Assembly: GCA_016285835.1 (NCBI GenBank)
Contig: JAEERM010000012.1
Location: 1 to 49,427, forward strand
DNA: 49,427 nt
Source of the DNA: Fibrobacter sp.
GTDB taxonomy: Bacteria > Fibrobacterota > Fibrobacteria > Fibrobacterales > Fibrobacteraceae
Direction of reading: 5' to 3'
Position numbers and translations under genes: made by a program
In this document: positions 42,317-49,375 of the stretch, one piece after another
Numbering within the stretch: the first letter of the stretch is position 1
Layout of the letters: every line of letters starts with the position of its first letter
Notes under the pieces: generated by a model
Told to the model about the DNA's origin: nothing
The model's database searches: none
Seen by the model: only the letters and a program-made list of their open reading frames with translations

Positions 42317-42854
42317 GATTCTTACGCTCCTTCAAATAGTCCCTCACTAAATGCCTTGCGCGGCTGAGCCGTGCCTTGACAGTGCCTTCGGGCATCTTGT
42401 AAATCGAGGCGAGATCCTTCACGTCGAGGTCCTCGGCATCTTTGAGCCAGAGCATACTGCGCGTTTCTGCCGGCAGCTGTGCGAGGCCCTTTTCCAGAAG
42501 TTCGGTGTCGAAGTCCCCGTTTTGCAGGTCCCCTTTGCCAATAACTTCCTCGACAATGACGTTCAGCCTTTCTTCCTCGAGCTCGCGGTGGCGCTTTTTT
42601 GTGCGCAACTTCATGAGGCAGGCGTTGACCGTGAGGCGGTAGAGCCAGGTCCCGAGAGCTGAATCCCCCCGGAAACCTTGAACTGCCTTGGGTACCTGCA
42701 CGAACACGTCCATGAGGATGTCTTCGGCCTGGTCGCGGTCCTTCAGCATGCGGAAGGCGAGGTTCAGCACGTTCGAACTGTGCCCCTGCCAGAGCAGGGA
42801 GAGCGCTTCGCGGCTGCCGTCCTTGAGATGTTGAAGAATCACTTTCTCGTCCAT
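42309..42854 (-). CDS. ECF sigma factor (sigma-70 family)
   Basis: 181 residues from the ATG at 42854, which has AAAAGGG just upstream; an in-frame ATG at 42872 would add six residues, and longer readings run into repeats. Region 2 is DILMDVFVQVPKAVQGFRGDSALGTWLYRLTVNA in parts, and region 4 is LPAETRSMLWLKDAEDLDVK followed by DLASIYKMPEGTVKARLSRAR with a clear helix-turn-helix. It is the first gene of a three-gene operon (sigma, anti-sigma, periplasmic sensor). It is divergent from the DUF1538 gene across a repeat-bearing gap. Confidence 0.9.
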   Translation of the reverse strand: MDEKVILQHLKDGSREALSLLWQGHSSNVLNLAFRMLKDRDQAEDILMDVFVQVPKAVQGFRGDSALGTWLYRLTVNACLMKLRTKKRHRELEEERLNVIVEEVIGKGDLQNGDFDTELLEKGLAQLPAETRSMLWLKDAEDLDVKDLASIYKMPEGTVKARLSRARHLVRDYLKERKNHG

Positions 42855-42924
42855 AGTACCCTTTTGATGCATACCAAAGAGCATCGGTTGCATACAGGAA
42901 AGATAAAAAAGGTGCTGGATTATC

Positions 42925-42970
42925 CCCAACCACCAATCCCTAAGCACTAACCACCAACCACTAACCACTA
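42925..42970. repeat. Intergenic repeat words (region F)
   Basis: CCCAACCACCAATCCCTAAGC, then CTAACCACCAACCACTAACC, match the words at 9281, 19123 and 40128. The tract ends in CTAATTACTATATT, which contains the next gene's -10 box. Confidence 0.7.
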
Positions 42971-42975
42971 ATTAC

Positions 42976-42981
42976 TATATT
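42976..42981 (+). promoter_or_regulatory. -10 box (TATATT) of the DUF1538 operon
   Basis: TATATT ends 8 bases before the ATG at 42990. No Shine-Dalgarno is seen, so a leaderless mRNA is predicted. The box is the end of a repeat word shared with the lpxA promoter. Confidence 0.55.
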
Positions 42982-42989
42982 CCCCTTGG

Positions 42990-44522
42990 ATGTTCAAAAT
43001 CTTCTGGGATAAGTTGAAAGAGGCTTTTGCCTCGGTTTTGCCCGTCACGCTGATTGTGCTTGCGGTGTCGTTTACCCCTCTTGTCTCTTTTTCGCTCAAA
43101 CAGCTGATTGTTTTTGCCATTTGCGCCGTTTTTTTGGTGGGGGGCATCGGGCTTTTTAACCTGGGGGCCGACCTTGCCATGACCCCGATGGGCGAACATG
43201 TGGGTTCCGGCCTTGCCAAGTCGCGCAGGTTGATGCTGCTCGTTTCGGTGTGCTTTGTGATGGGCGTGCTTATTACGGTGGCGGAACCAGATCTCTCGGT
43301 GCTTGCGGAACAGGTGAAAAATGCCGTGGAACCGACGCTTTTGATTGCCACAATCGGTATCGGAGTCGGGATATTCCTGGTGATATCTATCGTGAAGATT
43401 GTCTTCAAGAAGGACCTCTCGACCATTATCATTTTCTTCTACCTTGCATTGTTCATGTTCGGCATGCTCATGGTGACCTTTGGCAAGGATATGTTCGTGC
43501 CGCTCGCGTTCGATTCTGGTGGCGTGACGACCGGGCCTATCACGGTGCCCTTCATTATGGCGCTCGGCGTGGGTGTGGCTGGCGCTATTGGCGGCAAGAA
43601 TGCGAACGAAAACAGTTTCGGTTTGATTGCGCTTTGCTCTGTTGGCCCGATTATTGCGCTCATGGGGCTTGTGATTCTTTCGAAAGGGGACCTGACTTAC
43701 CAACTTTCGGAATCGGCGTATTCTATCGAAGCCTCTTTGGGGGAAAATTTCGGGCCCACGATTTTCGGTGTCGTGAAAGAAGTTTCGGTTGCGCTCGGGT
43801 TGATTGTGATATTCTTTATGCTGCTCCAGATTTCCATCCTCAGAGTTTCCAAGACTAAACTGGCGCAGATGTCCTTCGGCATTGTCTACACTTTTGTTGG
43901 CCTCGTCGTCTTTTTGACGGCGGTTGCGGTAGGGTTCATGCCTATCGGTTTTGAATTGGGCAAGCAGTTGGGCAACATGCCGCGCGCTCTCGTGGTGGCG
44001 GGATTTGTCCTTGGCATGGTGGTGGTACTTGCGGAGCCCGCGGTTCACGTGCTCAACAAGCAGGTCGAGGATATTACGGGTGGGCTTGTGACCAAGCGGT
44101 CGATGCTGATTGCGCTTTCTGTGGGTGTGGGTATTTCGATTGGGCTTTCGATGATTCGCATCATTGTCGGGTTCCCCATTATTTATTACCTGATTCCCGG
44201 CTACTTCATTTCGCTTGGGCTTTCGTTCTTTGTTCCCAAACTCTATACGGCTATCGCTTTTGACTCCGGTGGAGTCGCGAGCGGGCCCTTGACTTCGAGC
44301 TTTATTTTGCCACTCGCCATTGGCGCCTGCGCTGATTTGCGCGACGGGGGCGATTCGGTATTGAATTATGCGTTCGGGATTGTCGCCATGGTGGCGATGA
44401 CCCCCCTTATAACCATCCAGGTGCTGGGATTCAGGGCGACATTCTCCAGGGCGCTCCGTAACCGCATGATGATGCGACGCATCCAGGATGCCGACGACGA
44501 GCAGATTATTGACTTTATGTAG
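42990..44522 (+). CDS. DUF1538 multi-pass membrane protein with two symmetric halves
   Basis: 510 residues and about 12 membrane helices. It matches DUF1538 (PF07556). The chain has two homologous halves: AEP motifs at residues 98-100 and 348-350, and AFDSGGV at 173-179 and 423-429, each pair exactly 250 residues apart. Such duplication, with conserved polar motifs in membrane segments, is a hallmark of secondary transporters and channels. Substrate is unknown. Two PII-like genes follow within 8 bases and by overlap, so regulation by PII proteins is the natural inference, by analogy with GlnK acting on the AmtB ammonium channel. Confidence 0.83.
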   Translation: MFKIFWDKLKEAFASVLPVTLIVLAVSFTPLVSFSLKQLIVFAICAVFLVGGIGLFNLGADLAMTPMGEHVGSGLAKSRRLMLLVSVCFVMGVLITVAEPDLSVLAEQVKNAVEPTLLIATIGIGVGIFLVISIVKIVFKKDLSTIIIFFYLALFMFGMLMVTFGKDMFVPLAFDSGGVTTGPITVPFIMALGVGVAGAIGGKNANENSFGLIALCSVGPIIALMGLVILSKGDLTYQLSESAYSIEASLGENFGPTIFGVVKEVSVALGLIVIFFMLLQISILRVSKTKLAQMSFGIVYTFVGLVVFLTAVAVGFMPIGFELGKQLGNMPRALVVAGFVLGMVVVLAEPAVHVLNKQVEDITGGLVTKRSMLIALSVGVGISIGLSMIRIIVGFPIIYYLIPGYFISLGLSFFVPKLYTAIAFDSGGVASGPLTSSFILPLAIGACADLRDGGDSVLNYAFGIVAMVAMTPLITIQVLGFRATFSRALRNRMMMRRIQDADDEQIIDFM

Positions 44523-44530
44523 AGGCAGCC

Positions 44531-44983
44531 ATGGTGGGTAAACAAAGTGCACTGAAGATTTCAGAAAAACTTGCCGCGAAGGTCCCTTACCGGAGACGCC
44601 GGCAGGAATCCGAACGCAACCGGGTTTCTGTGAACAGGCTGAAAATCCTCGTGACTATCGTAGGGCGTGCAAAGGCGGACTTCTACGTAGATTTCATTCA
44701 ATCTTTTGGAGCGAATGTGCAGATGGTGCTGTTCGGCAAGGGCACGGCTCCCCAGGAATTCTTGAACGCTATGGGTCTTACAGATTCCGACCGCGCTATT
44801 ATTTTGAGCATCATCGGGGAAGATAGCCTCCGCAATGCGCTGGACGGTTTGGAAGACCGTTTCAATACGATTCACGGCGGCAAGGGCATTGCCTACACCA
44901 TTCCCATGTCGAGTATCATCGGAAAATCCATTTTCAATTTCTTGAGCGACAACCGTTCGCAGATTCGGAGGGACTCAGTATGA
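44531..44983 (+). CDS. PII-like signalling protein, first copy
   Basis: 150 residues. A basic N-terminal extension of about 35 residues (KVPYRRRRQESERNR) is followed by a PII-type ferredoxin-like fold: RLKILVTIVGRAKADFYVDF, AIILSIIGEDSLRNALDGLE, and GGKGIAYTIPMSSIIG. The last block parallels GQGIAFSLPVDDVVG in the next protein. The classic PII T-loop uridylylation site is not visible. AGAGG lies just before the ATG. It is probably a regulator that docks on the DUF1538 protein. Confidence 0.72.
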   Translation: MVGKQSALKISEKLAAKVPYRRRRQESERNRVSVNRLKILVTIVGRAKADFYVDFIQSFGANVQMVLFGKGTAPQEFLNAMGLTDSDRAIILSIIGEDSLRNALDGLEDRFNTIHGGKGIAYTIPMSSIIGKSIFNFLSDNRSQIRRDSV

Positions 44984-45375
44984 ACAAGCACGAGGTCATC
45001 CTTTGTATAGTCAACACCGGGTTTTCCGAAGTCGTGATGGCGGCCGCTAAAGACGCCGGTGCACGCGGCGGAACGATTTTGAATGCTCGCGGAACGGCGA
45101 ATAAGGAAGCCGAATCGTTTTTCAAGATTGCCATCCAGCCCGAAAAGGAAATCGTGATGATTCTGGTAGATGCGAAAATCAAAGATGCCGTGCTGCATGC
45201 GCTCTATCAGAAGGCTGGGCTTGATACCATGGGCCAGGGAATTGCATTTTCGCTCCCGGTAGACGATGTTGTGGGGCTTACCCCGTGGAAGGCGGAAATC
45301 AAGGCTGCCGAAGCCGCTGCCGAGAAGGCTGCCAAGGCAGTTGACGCCGCTGTTGAAAAAGCAGAAAAAAAATGA
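44980..45375 (+). CDS. PII-like signalling protein, second copy
   Basis: 131 residues overlapping the preceding stop as ATGA. The PII fold is clearer here: VILCIVNTGFSEVVMAAAKDAG, GARGGTILNARGT, PEKEIVMILVDAKIKDAV and GIAFSLPVDDVVGL. The C-terminal 25 residues form an Ala/Lys/Glu-rich helix (AAEKAAKAVDAAVEKAEKK). It would bind a nucleotide or small effector as a trimer and signal to the membrane protein. Two different PII-like subunits in one operon could make a heterotrimer or respond to different effectors. Confidence 0.8.
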   Translation: MNKHEVILCIVNTGFSEVVMAAAKDAGARGGTILNARGTANKEAESFFKIAIQPEKEIVMILVDAKIKDAVLHALYQKAGLDTMGQGIAFSLPVDDVVGLTPWKAEIKAAEAAAEKAAKAVDAAVEKAEKK

Positions 45376-45448
45376 TTTTATATATTTAATCTTGACAATA
45401 TGAACAAGGTTGTCCAAGATTTATAGACGTTCAAAAAAAGGGTGGGCT

Positions 45449-46951
45449 ATGAAACAAAATAAAATTGCTTCAAGGATACTGTTTCTAGGAGTCTTGCTGG
45501 CATGCTTGCAAATGGCATGGGCCGAAGATCTCCGTTACTTCTTTTTTGCGCCCCCTAATACGGAATCGTGGTCAAACGCCGTGCCGATGGTTAGTGAGGA
45601 TGGTGGAGAGACCGGGGAAGCGATGACGCCTGTCAAGGGCATAGAGGGACTGTTCGTGTACGTCTATGATTATGCAAAAGCCCCGATCCCTGAAGAGGTT
45701 GTAGTCTATCGTGATGACGATACAGAGCGTAAAGAAATGATAGGTATGTATGGCGTTGAAGGAATGGGACCTTCTCCGGATCCTATAGAGATGGAATTGT
45801 TGATGGAGTTTACTCTCACGGACTCGATTTTTATGGTGACGGATGCGTCTGCAAATCTTGAAACGCACTCATTTGGTGGCTTCGTGACTACTATGGCGGA
45901 ATTTCAAGAACTTATAAAAAATCCAGAGAAGTACTCCATTACTGTGAATGCTAAAGTGAGCGTCGTGTACAGTAATGCAAAAGATGCCAAGGGCAATGTT
46001 TATGAGGCTCCTGAAGAAGTGTTCTGTATTCCGGGAAAACAATATTATGTGCCGATTTATGTTTCCGTTGTGCGTAAGTCTGATTCTGGTTCGCTTATGG
46101 TTTATCCAGAAGAGGCTGCGGGAGAGGAGTATTTAATTTTCATAGGTGATAACCTTCGTGTTGGCCATATGAACGCATCGGGAGAATTTGTCCCAATAAA
46201 AAAAACAGATGTTCAAAAGGTGGGTCCTTCTGGAGTTGACACCTTGTATGCAGAACTCTATATGTACGCTCTTTATGATGATCAAATACGTACGGTACAG
46301 GTTGATGGTAGTCATAATGGATTGGGTATAAAGTTGGTTGGCCCAGAGATAAAATTTGTTTCGTCAAAGGAGCCGAGGGCCTCTATTGTGACCGGGCCTG
46401 ATACGGATAATCTGTCTACTGTTCACAAAACCGTTAATTTGAATGTTGCTGTGTTTAAACCGGATGGAAAGGGAGGCAAGGAGATTTGTAAAGAATGCGA
46501 AATTTCCCCTCTTGTTATCGGGGGAGAGACAAGTAAGGGGCTTGATGCGACGGAGGAAGAATTCACATTTAAAGATGGTTATACCACAATTACGGTCTAT
46601 TCAACTAAAGAATATTTGCCATCGGATAAAAAACCTGCTTATTTTGAGGTCTGCTACTATGGTGAATGTGTGGGGTACACTCCGCTGTATTTCACTGCGT
46701 CTAAAGAAAAACCGGCGTATAAACCAGATTATTCATTGCGGCAGGGCTTGAACATTTATCAGGTGGGAAAATCCACTCTCGCCATCTCGACAGAAAATTT
46801 GCATGGAGTCAGTTATGCGGTGATGGATTTGCAGGGACGCTTGATTGGAAAGGGCTTGATTCGTTCGAATGAGACTTTGGTGTCGGGAATACCGAGTGGT
46901 CCGTGTGTTATCAAGGTCGGCTCTGAAATCCGTAAAGTCAATGTGCGTTGA
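45449..46951 (+). CDS. Secreted protein with C-terminal sorting tail, unknown function
   Basis: 500 residues. The ATG at 45449 has AGGGTGGG just upstream and starts the signal peptide (ending MAWAED); a longer in-frame reading adds 13 basic residues before it. The body is strand-rich with a few Cys (EEVFCIPGK and CKECEISP) and no recognised domain. The last 70 residues are a T9SS-like tail: GKSTLAISTENL, YAVMDLQGRLIGKG, GPCVIKVG. The base composition is more A/T-rich than in the neighbouring genes. It is probably a surface or secreted protein. The operon context is unclear. Confidence 0.65.
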   Translation: MKQNKIASRILFLGVLLACLQMAWAEDLRYFFFAPPNTESWSNAVPMVSEDGGETGEAMTPVKGIEGLFVYVYDYAKAPIPEEVVVYRDDDTERKEMIGMYGVEGMGPSPDPIEMELLMEFTLTDSIFMVTDASANLETHSFGGFVTTMAEFQELIKNPEKYSITVNAKVSVVYSNAKDAKGNVYEAPEEVFCIPGKQYYVPIYVSVVRKSDSGSLMVYPEEAAGEEYLIFIGDNLRVGHMNASGEFVPIKKTDVQKVGPSGVDTLYAELYMYALYDDQIRTVQVDGSHNGLGIKLVGPEIKFVSSKEPRASIVTGPDTDNLSTVHKTVNLNVAVFKPDGKGGKEICKECEISPLVIGGETSKGLDATEEEFTFKDGYTTITVYSTKEYLPSDKKPAYFEVCYYGECVGYTPLYFTASKEKPAYKPDYSLRQGLNIYQVGKSTLAISTENLHGVSYAVMDLQGRLIGKGLIRSNETLVSGIPSGPCVIKVGSEIRKVNVR

Positions 46952-46972
46952 TCCTGGAGGGAATAGCTCCGT

Positions 46973-47725
46973 ATGACTCCTGCCGAACTTGTCAAGCGAC
47001 TCCTTGCCGAACAGGACCTGAAATACAGGGACTTTCATGCGTCGCTGTTGCCGAACATCGACAAGAAAAAGATTATCGGCGTGCGCGTGCCCACGATGCG
47101 GAAAATCGCGAAGGAGTTTGCCGCAAATACCTTGCCGAAGGATATCGCGAGTTTTTTGGACAAACTTCCGCACAAGTATTTCGAGGAGAATCAGGTCCAT
47201 CTCTTTGTGGTGGAACGCATCAAGGATTTTGACGAGTGCTTGCGCCGTATCGAGCAGTTCTTGCCCTACATCGACAACTGGGCCGTTTGCGACGGCAAGT
47301 CTCCGAAGACGCTGCTCAAGGACGAGACTCGTTTTTTGACCCGCATCAAGGCCTGGCTCAAGTCGCGCGAACCTTACACGGTGCGTTTCGGCGTGAACAT
47401 GCTCATGAACTTTTTCCTGGACGAACGTTTTGACAAGAAGCACCTGGAAATGATTGCCGCGGTGGACGAGAACCTGTTTGACGATTCCGATACTGGTGCT
47501 GCCAGGTCTTCGATAAATGCGGCGCGCCCTACGGACCGCTACTACGTGCAGATGGTCATCGCCTGGTATTTTGCGACGGCGCTTGCCAAGCAGTGGGATG
47601 CGGCATTCCCCTACATCAAGGGTCGCAAGCTTTCACCATGGATTCATGCGAAGTCTATCCAGAAGGCCTGCGAAAGCTACCGCATCATCGACGAGCAGAA
47701 GGCGATCCTGCGTTCGTTGAAGTAA
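46973..47725 (+). CDS. AlkD-family DNA alkylation repair protein
   Basis: 250 residues with the all-helical, HEAT-like pattern of PF08713: KKIIGVRVPTMRKIAKEF, YFEENQVHLFVVERIK, IDNWAVCDGKSPKTLL, KSREPYTVRFGVNMLM and TDRYYVQMVIAWYFATAL. AlkD removes bulky or positively charged alkylated bases without flipping them. The conserved acidic and aromatic residues (NWAVCD, RYYVQ) fit the family. GGAGGG lies about 12 bases before the ATG. It is a single gene with its own terminator. Confidence 0.87.
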   Translation: MTPAELVKRLLAEQDLKYRDFHASLLPNIDKKKIIGVRVPTMRKIAKEFAANTLPKDIASFLDKLPHKYFEENQVHLFVVERIKDFDECLRRIEQFLPYIDNWAVCDGKSPKTLLKDETRFLTRIKAWLKSREPYTVRFGVNMLMNFFLDERFDKKHLEMIAAVDENLFDDSDTGAARSSINAARPTDRYYVQMVIAWYFATALAKQWDAAFPYIKGRKLSPWIHAKSIQKACESYRIIDEQKAILRSLK

Positions 47726-47749
47726 AGCCTGCTTGTTTTATGCATTTGG

Positions 47750-47767
47750 CGGGGCTTCCCCGTTTTT
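47750..47767 (+). terminator. Terminator of the AlkD-like gene
   Basis: CGGGG-CTT-CCCCG followed by five Ts. The -10 box of the helicase gene starts at 47769, directly after the T-run. Confidence 0.7.
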
Positions 47768-47768
47768 C

Positions 47769-47774
47769 TATATT
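47769..47774 (+). promoter_or_regulatory. -10 box (TATATT) of the DEAD-box helicase gene
   Basis: TATATTTGG lies 10 bases before the ATG at 47785 (13 before the one at 47788) with no Shine-Dalgarno. The mRNA would be near-leaderless. Confidence 0.5.
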
Positions 47775-47784
47775 TGGCCCCATT

Positions 47785-49248
47785 ATGATGTTTGCGGATT
47801 TACCCCTTGCTAACCCTTTGCAGCGCGCCATTCGTGCAGTCGGCTACGAAACACCCACCCCGATCCAGGAAAAGTCCATCCCGAGCCTTTTGGAAGGCCG
47901 TGACTTGCTGGGGATTGCCCAGACGGGAACGGGGAAGACGGCCGCGTTCGCGCTCCCCATTTTGCAGCGGCTGCTGGAGTCGGGCAATTTCCGCGCTCCC
48001 AAGACGTGCCGCGTGCTGGTGCTGCTCCCGACCCGCGAACTCGCCATCCAGGTGGAGGAATGTTTTAGGCAGTATGCGCAGTTTACGGCGATTTCAACGG
48101 CTTGCATTTTTGGCGGCGTGAACGATGCTTCGCAAAAGAGGAACCTTATCCGTGGCGTCGATGTGCTTGTCGCGACTCCGGGACGCCTGCTCGATTTGAT
48201 TGGTCAAAAGGCGGTGAGCCTCAAGAAGCTGGAAGTCTTTGTGCTGGACGAGGCCGACCGTATGCTCGACATGGGCTTTATCCACGACATCCGCAAGGTG
48301 GTGGCGCTCTTGCCGCAGAACAGGCAGAACCTGTTTTTCAGTGCGACCATGCCCGACAGCATTCTGGATTTGGCGAAGTCGATTCTCCATGCAAATCCTG
48401 TGCGCGTCGAGGTCGCTCCGCAGAGTACGCCCATCGAGCGCATCCACCAGGAACTTTACCGCATTGACAAGCGCCGCAAGGGAGCGCTTCTCAAGGAACT
48501 GCTCGCTGGCCACCCCGAGATGCAGAAGGTGCTCGTTTTCTGCCGTACAAAACACGGTGCCGACAAGATTGTCCGCGTGCTCGAAAAGGCGGGCGTGAAG
48601 TGCTCAGCCATTCACGGCAACAAGAGCCAGAACCGCCGCCAGGAAGCGCTCGGGAAGTTCAAGAAAGAGGAAATCCGCGTGCTGGTGGCGACAGACATTG
48701 CCGCCCGAGGCATCGACGTGGACGACGTGAGCCACGTGTTCAATTACGATTTGCCCAACGAGCCGGAAACGTTCGTTCACCGCATCGGGCGGACGGCGCG
48801 CGCGGGCAAGGACGGGGTCGCCATCGCGTTCTGCGCTCCCGACGAGGAGCAGGACTTGCGTGCCATCGAAAAGCTGACCCGCGTGCGCATCCCCGAAGGG
48901 GATAAGTCTGTCTTCGACAGACTCCCGCCCCCGCAAAAGGAGACTCCCGAAAGCGAATTCCGCAATGCGCGAGGCAGGATGCCTCGCGACAAGGCCCGCC
49001 GCGAAAATTCCGGGAATGCCCAGGGGAAAAAGCAGGGCGGCGAAAAGAAGGTGCAGAGCCCCCAGAACCCCCCAAAGTTCCAAAATGCGCAGAAACCTGT
49101 CGTGAAACAGGCCCCTGACGCAAAAAATATACCGCAACCCGCGAAGCCGGGAGACTCGCAGCCGGCCCCCTTCAAGAAGAAGCACCGTCGCAACCGTCCG
49201 GGCTCCCGCGCCCGCCGGCGCATGCGTGCTTCCGGTGATGCGGGGTGA
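47785..49248 (+). CDS. DEAD-box RNA helicase (RhlE-like)
   Basis: 487 residues. All core motifs are present: the Q motif TPTPIQEKSI, Walker A AQTGTGKT, PTRELA, the DEAD box VLDEADRMLDMGF, SAT, and in the second domain RGIDVDDVSHVFNYDLPNEP and HRIGRTARAG. The C-terminus from about residue 385 is a basic, Gln/Pro/Lys-rich unstructured tail ending KKHRRNRPGSRARRRMR, typical of RhlE-type proteins. It would unwind RNA in ribosome assembly or mRNA turnover. The start at 47785 (or 47788) is chosen because the protein begins with the family's FADLPLANPL; longer readings run through the terminator. Confidence 0.94.
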   Translation: MMFADLPLANPLQRAIRAVGYETPTPIQEKSIPSLLEGRDLLGIAQTGTGKTAAFALPILQRLLESGNFRAPKTCRVLVLLPTRELAIQVEECFRQYAQFTAISTACIFGGVNDASQKRNLIRGVDVLVATPGRLLDLIGQKAVSLKKLEVFVLDEADRMLDMGFIHDIRKVVALLPQNRQNLFFSATMPDSILDLAKSILHANPVRVEVAPQSTPIERIHQELYRIDKRRKGALLKELLAGHPEMQKVLVFCRTKHGADKIVRVLEKAGVKCSAIHGNKSQNRRQEALGKFKKEEIRVLVATDIAARGIDVDDVSHVFNYDLPNEPETFVHRIGRTARAGKDGVAIAFCAPDEEQDLRAIEKLTRVRIPEGDKSVFDRLPPPQKETPESEFRNARGRMPRDKARRENSGNAQGKKQGGEKKVQSPQNPPKFQNAQKPVVKQAPDAKNIPQPAKPGDSQPAPFKKKHRRNRPGSRARRRMRASGDAG

Positions 49249-49308
49249 GTAAAATGTTAATAAGTCGTGAAAAAGGCCCAAAAAGGGGTTTCAGTGCATC
49301 CTAACCCC

Positions 49309-49336
49309 TTGATTTATACAGGCTTTTTACTAAATT
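49309..49336 (+). promoter_or_regulatory. Sigma-70-type promoter of rpmH
   Basis: TTGATT (49309-49314) and TAAATT (49331-49336) are separated by 16 bases and lie about 40 bases before the rpmH ATG. Just upstream, AAGGGGTT/AACCCCTT (49283-49310) could form a terminator-like stem for the helicase gene. Confidence 0.5.
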
Positions 49337-49375
49337 TGAGTTCCAAAAATTCGCTTTTTTATAAAGGTTAAGACA

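Noticed and set aside
42975..44552. A 525-codon minus-strand frame opposite the DUF1538 gene
   Set aside because: The plus-strand product has duplicated membrane motifs. The antisense one is low-complexity His/Arg/Asn-rich.
45392..45397. Perfect -35 hexamer TTGACA before the gene at 45449
   Set aside because: No acceptable -10 lies 16-18 bases downstream. It may be chance.
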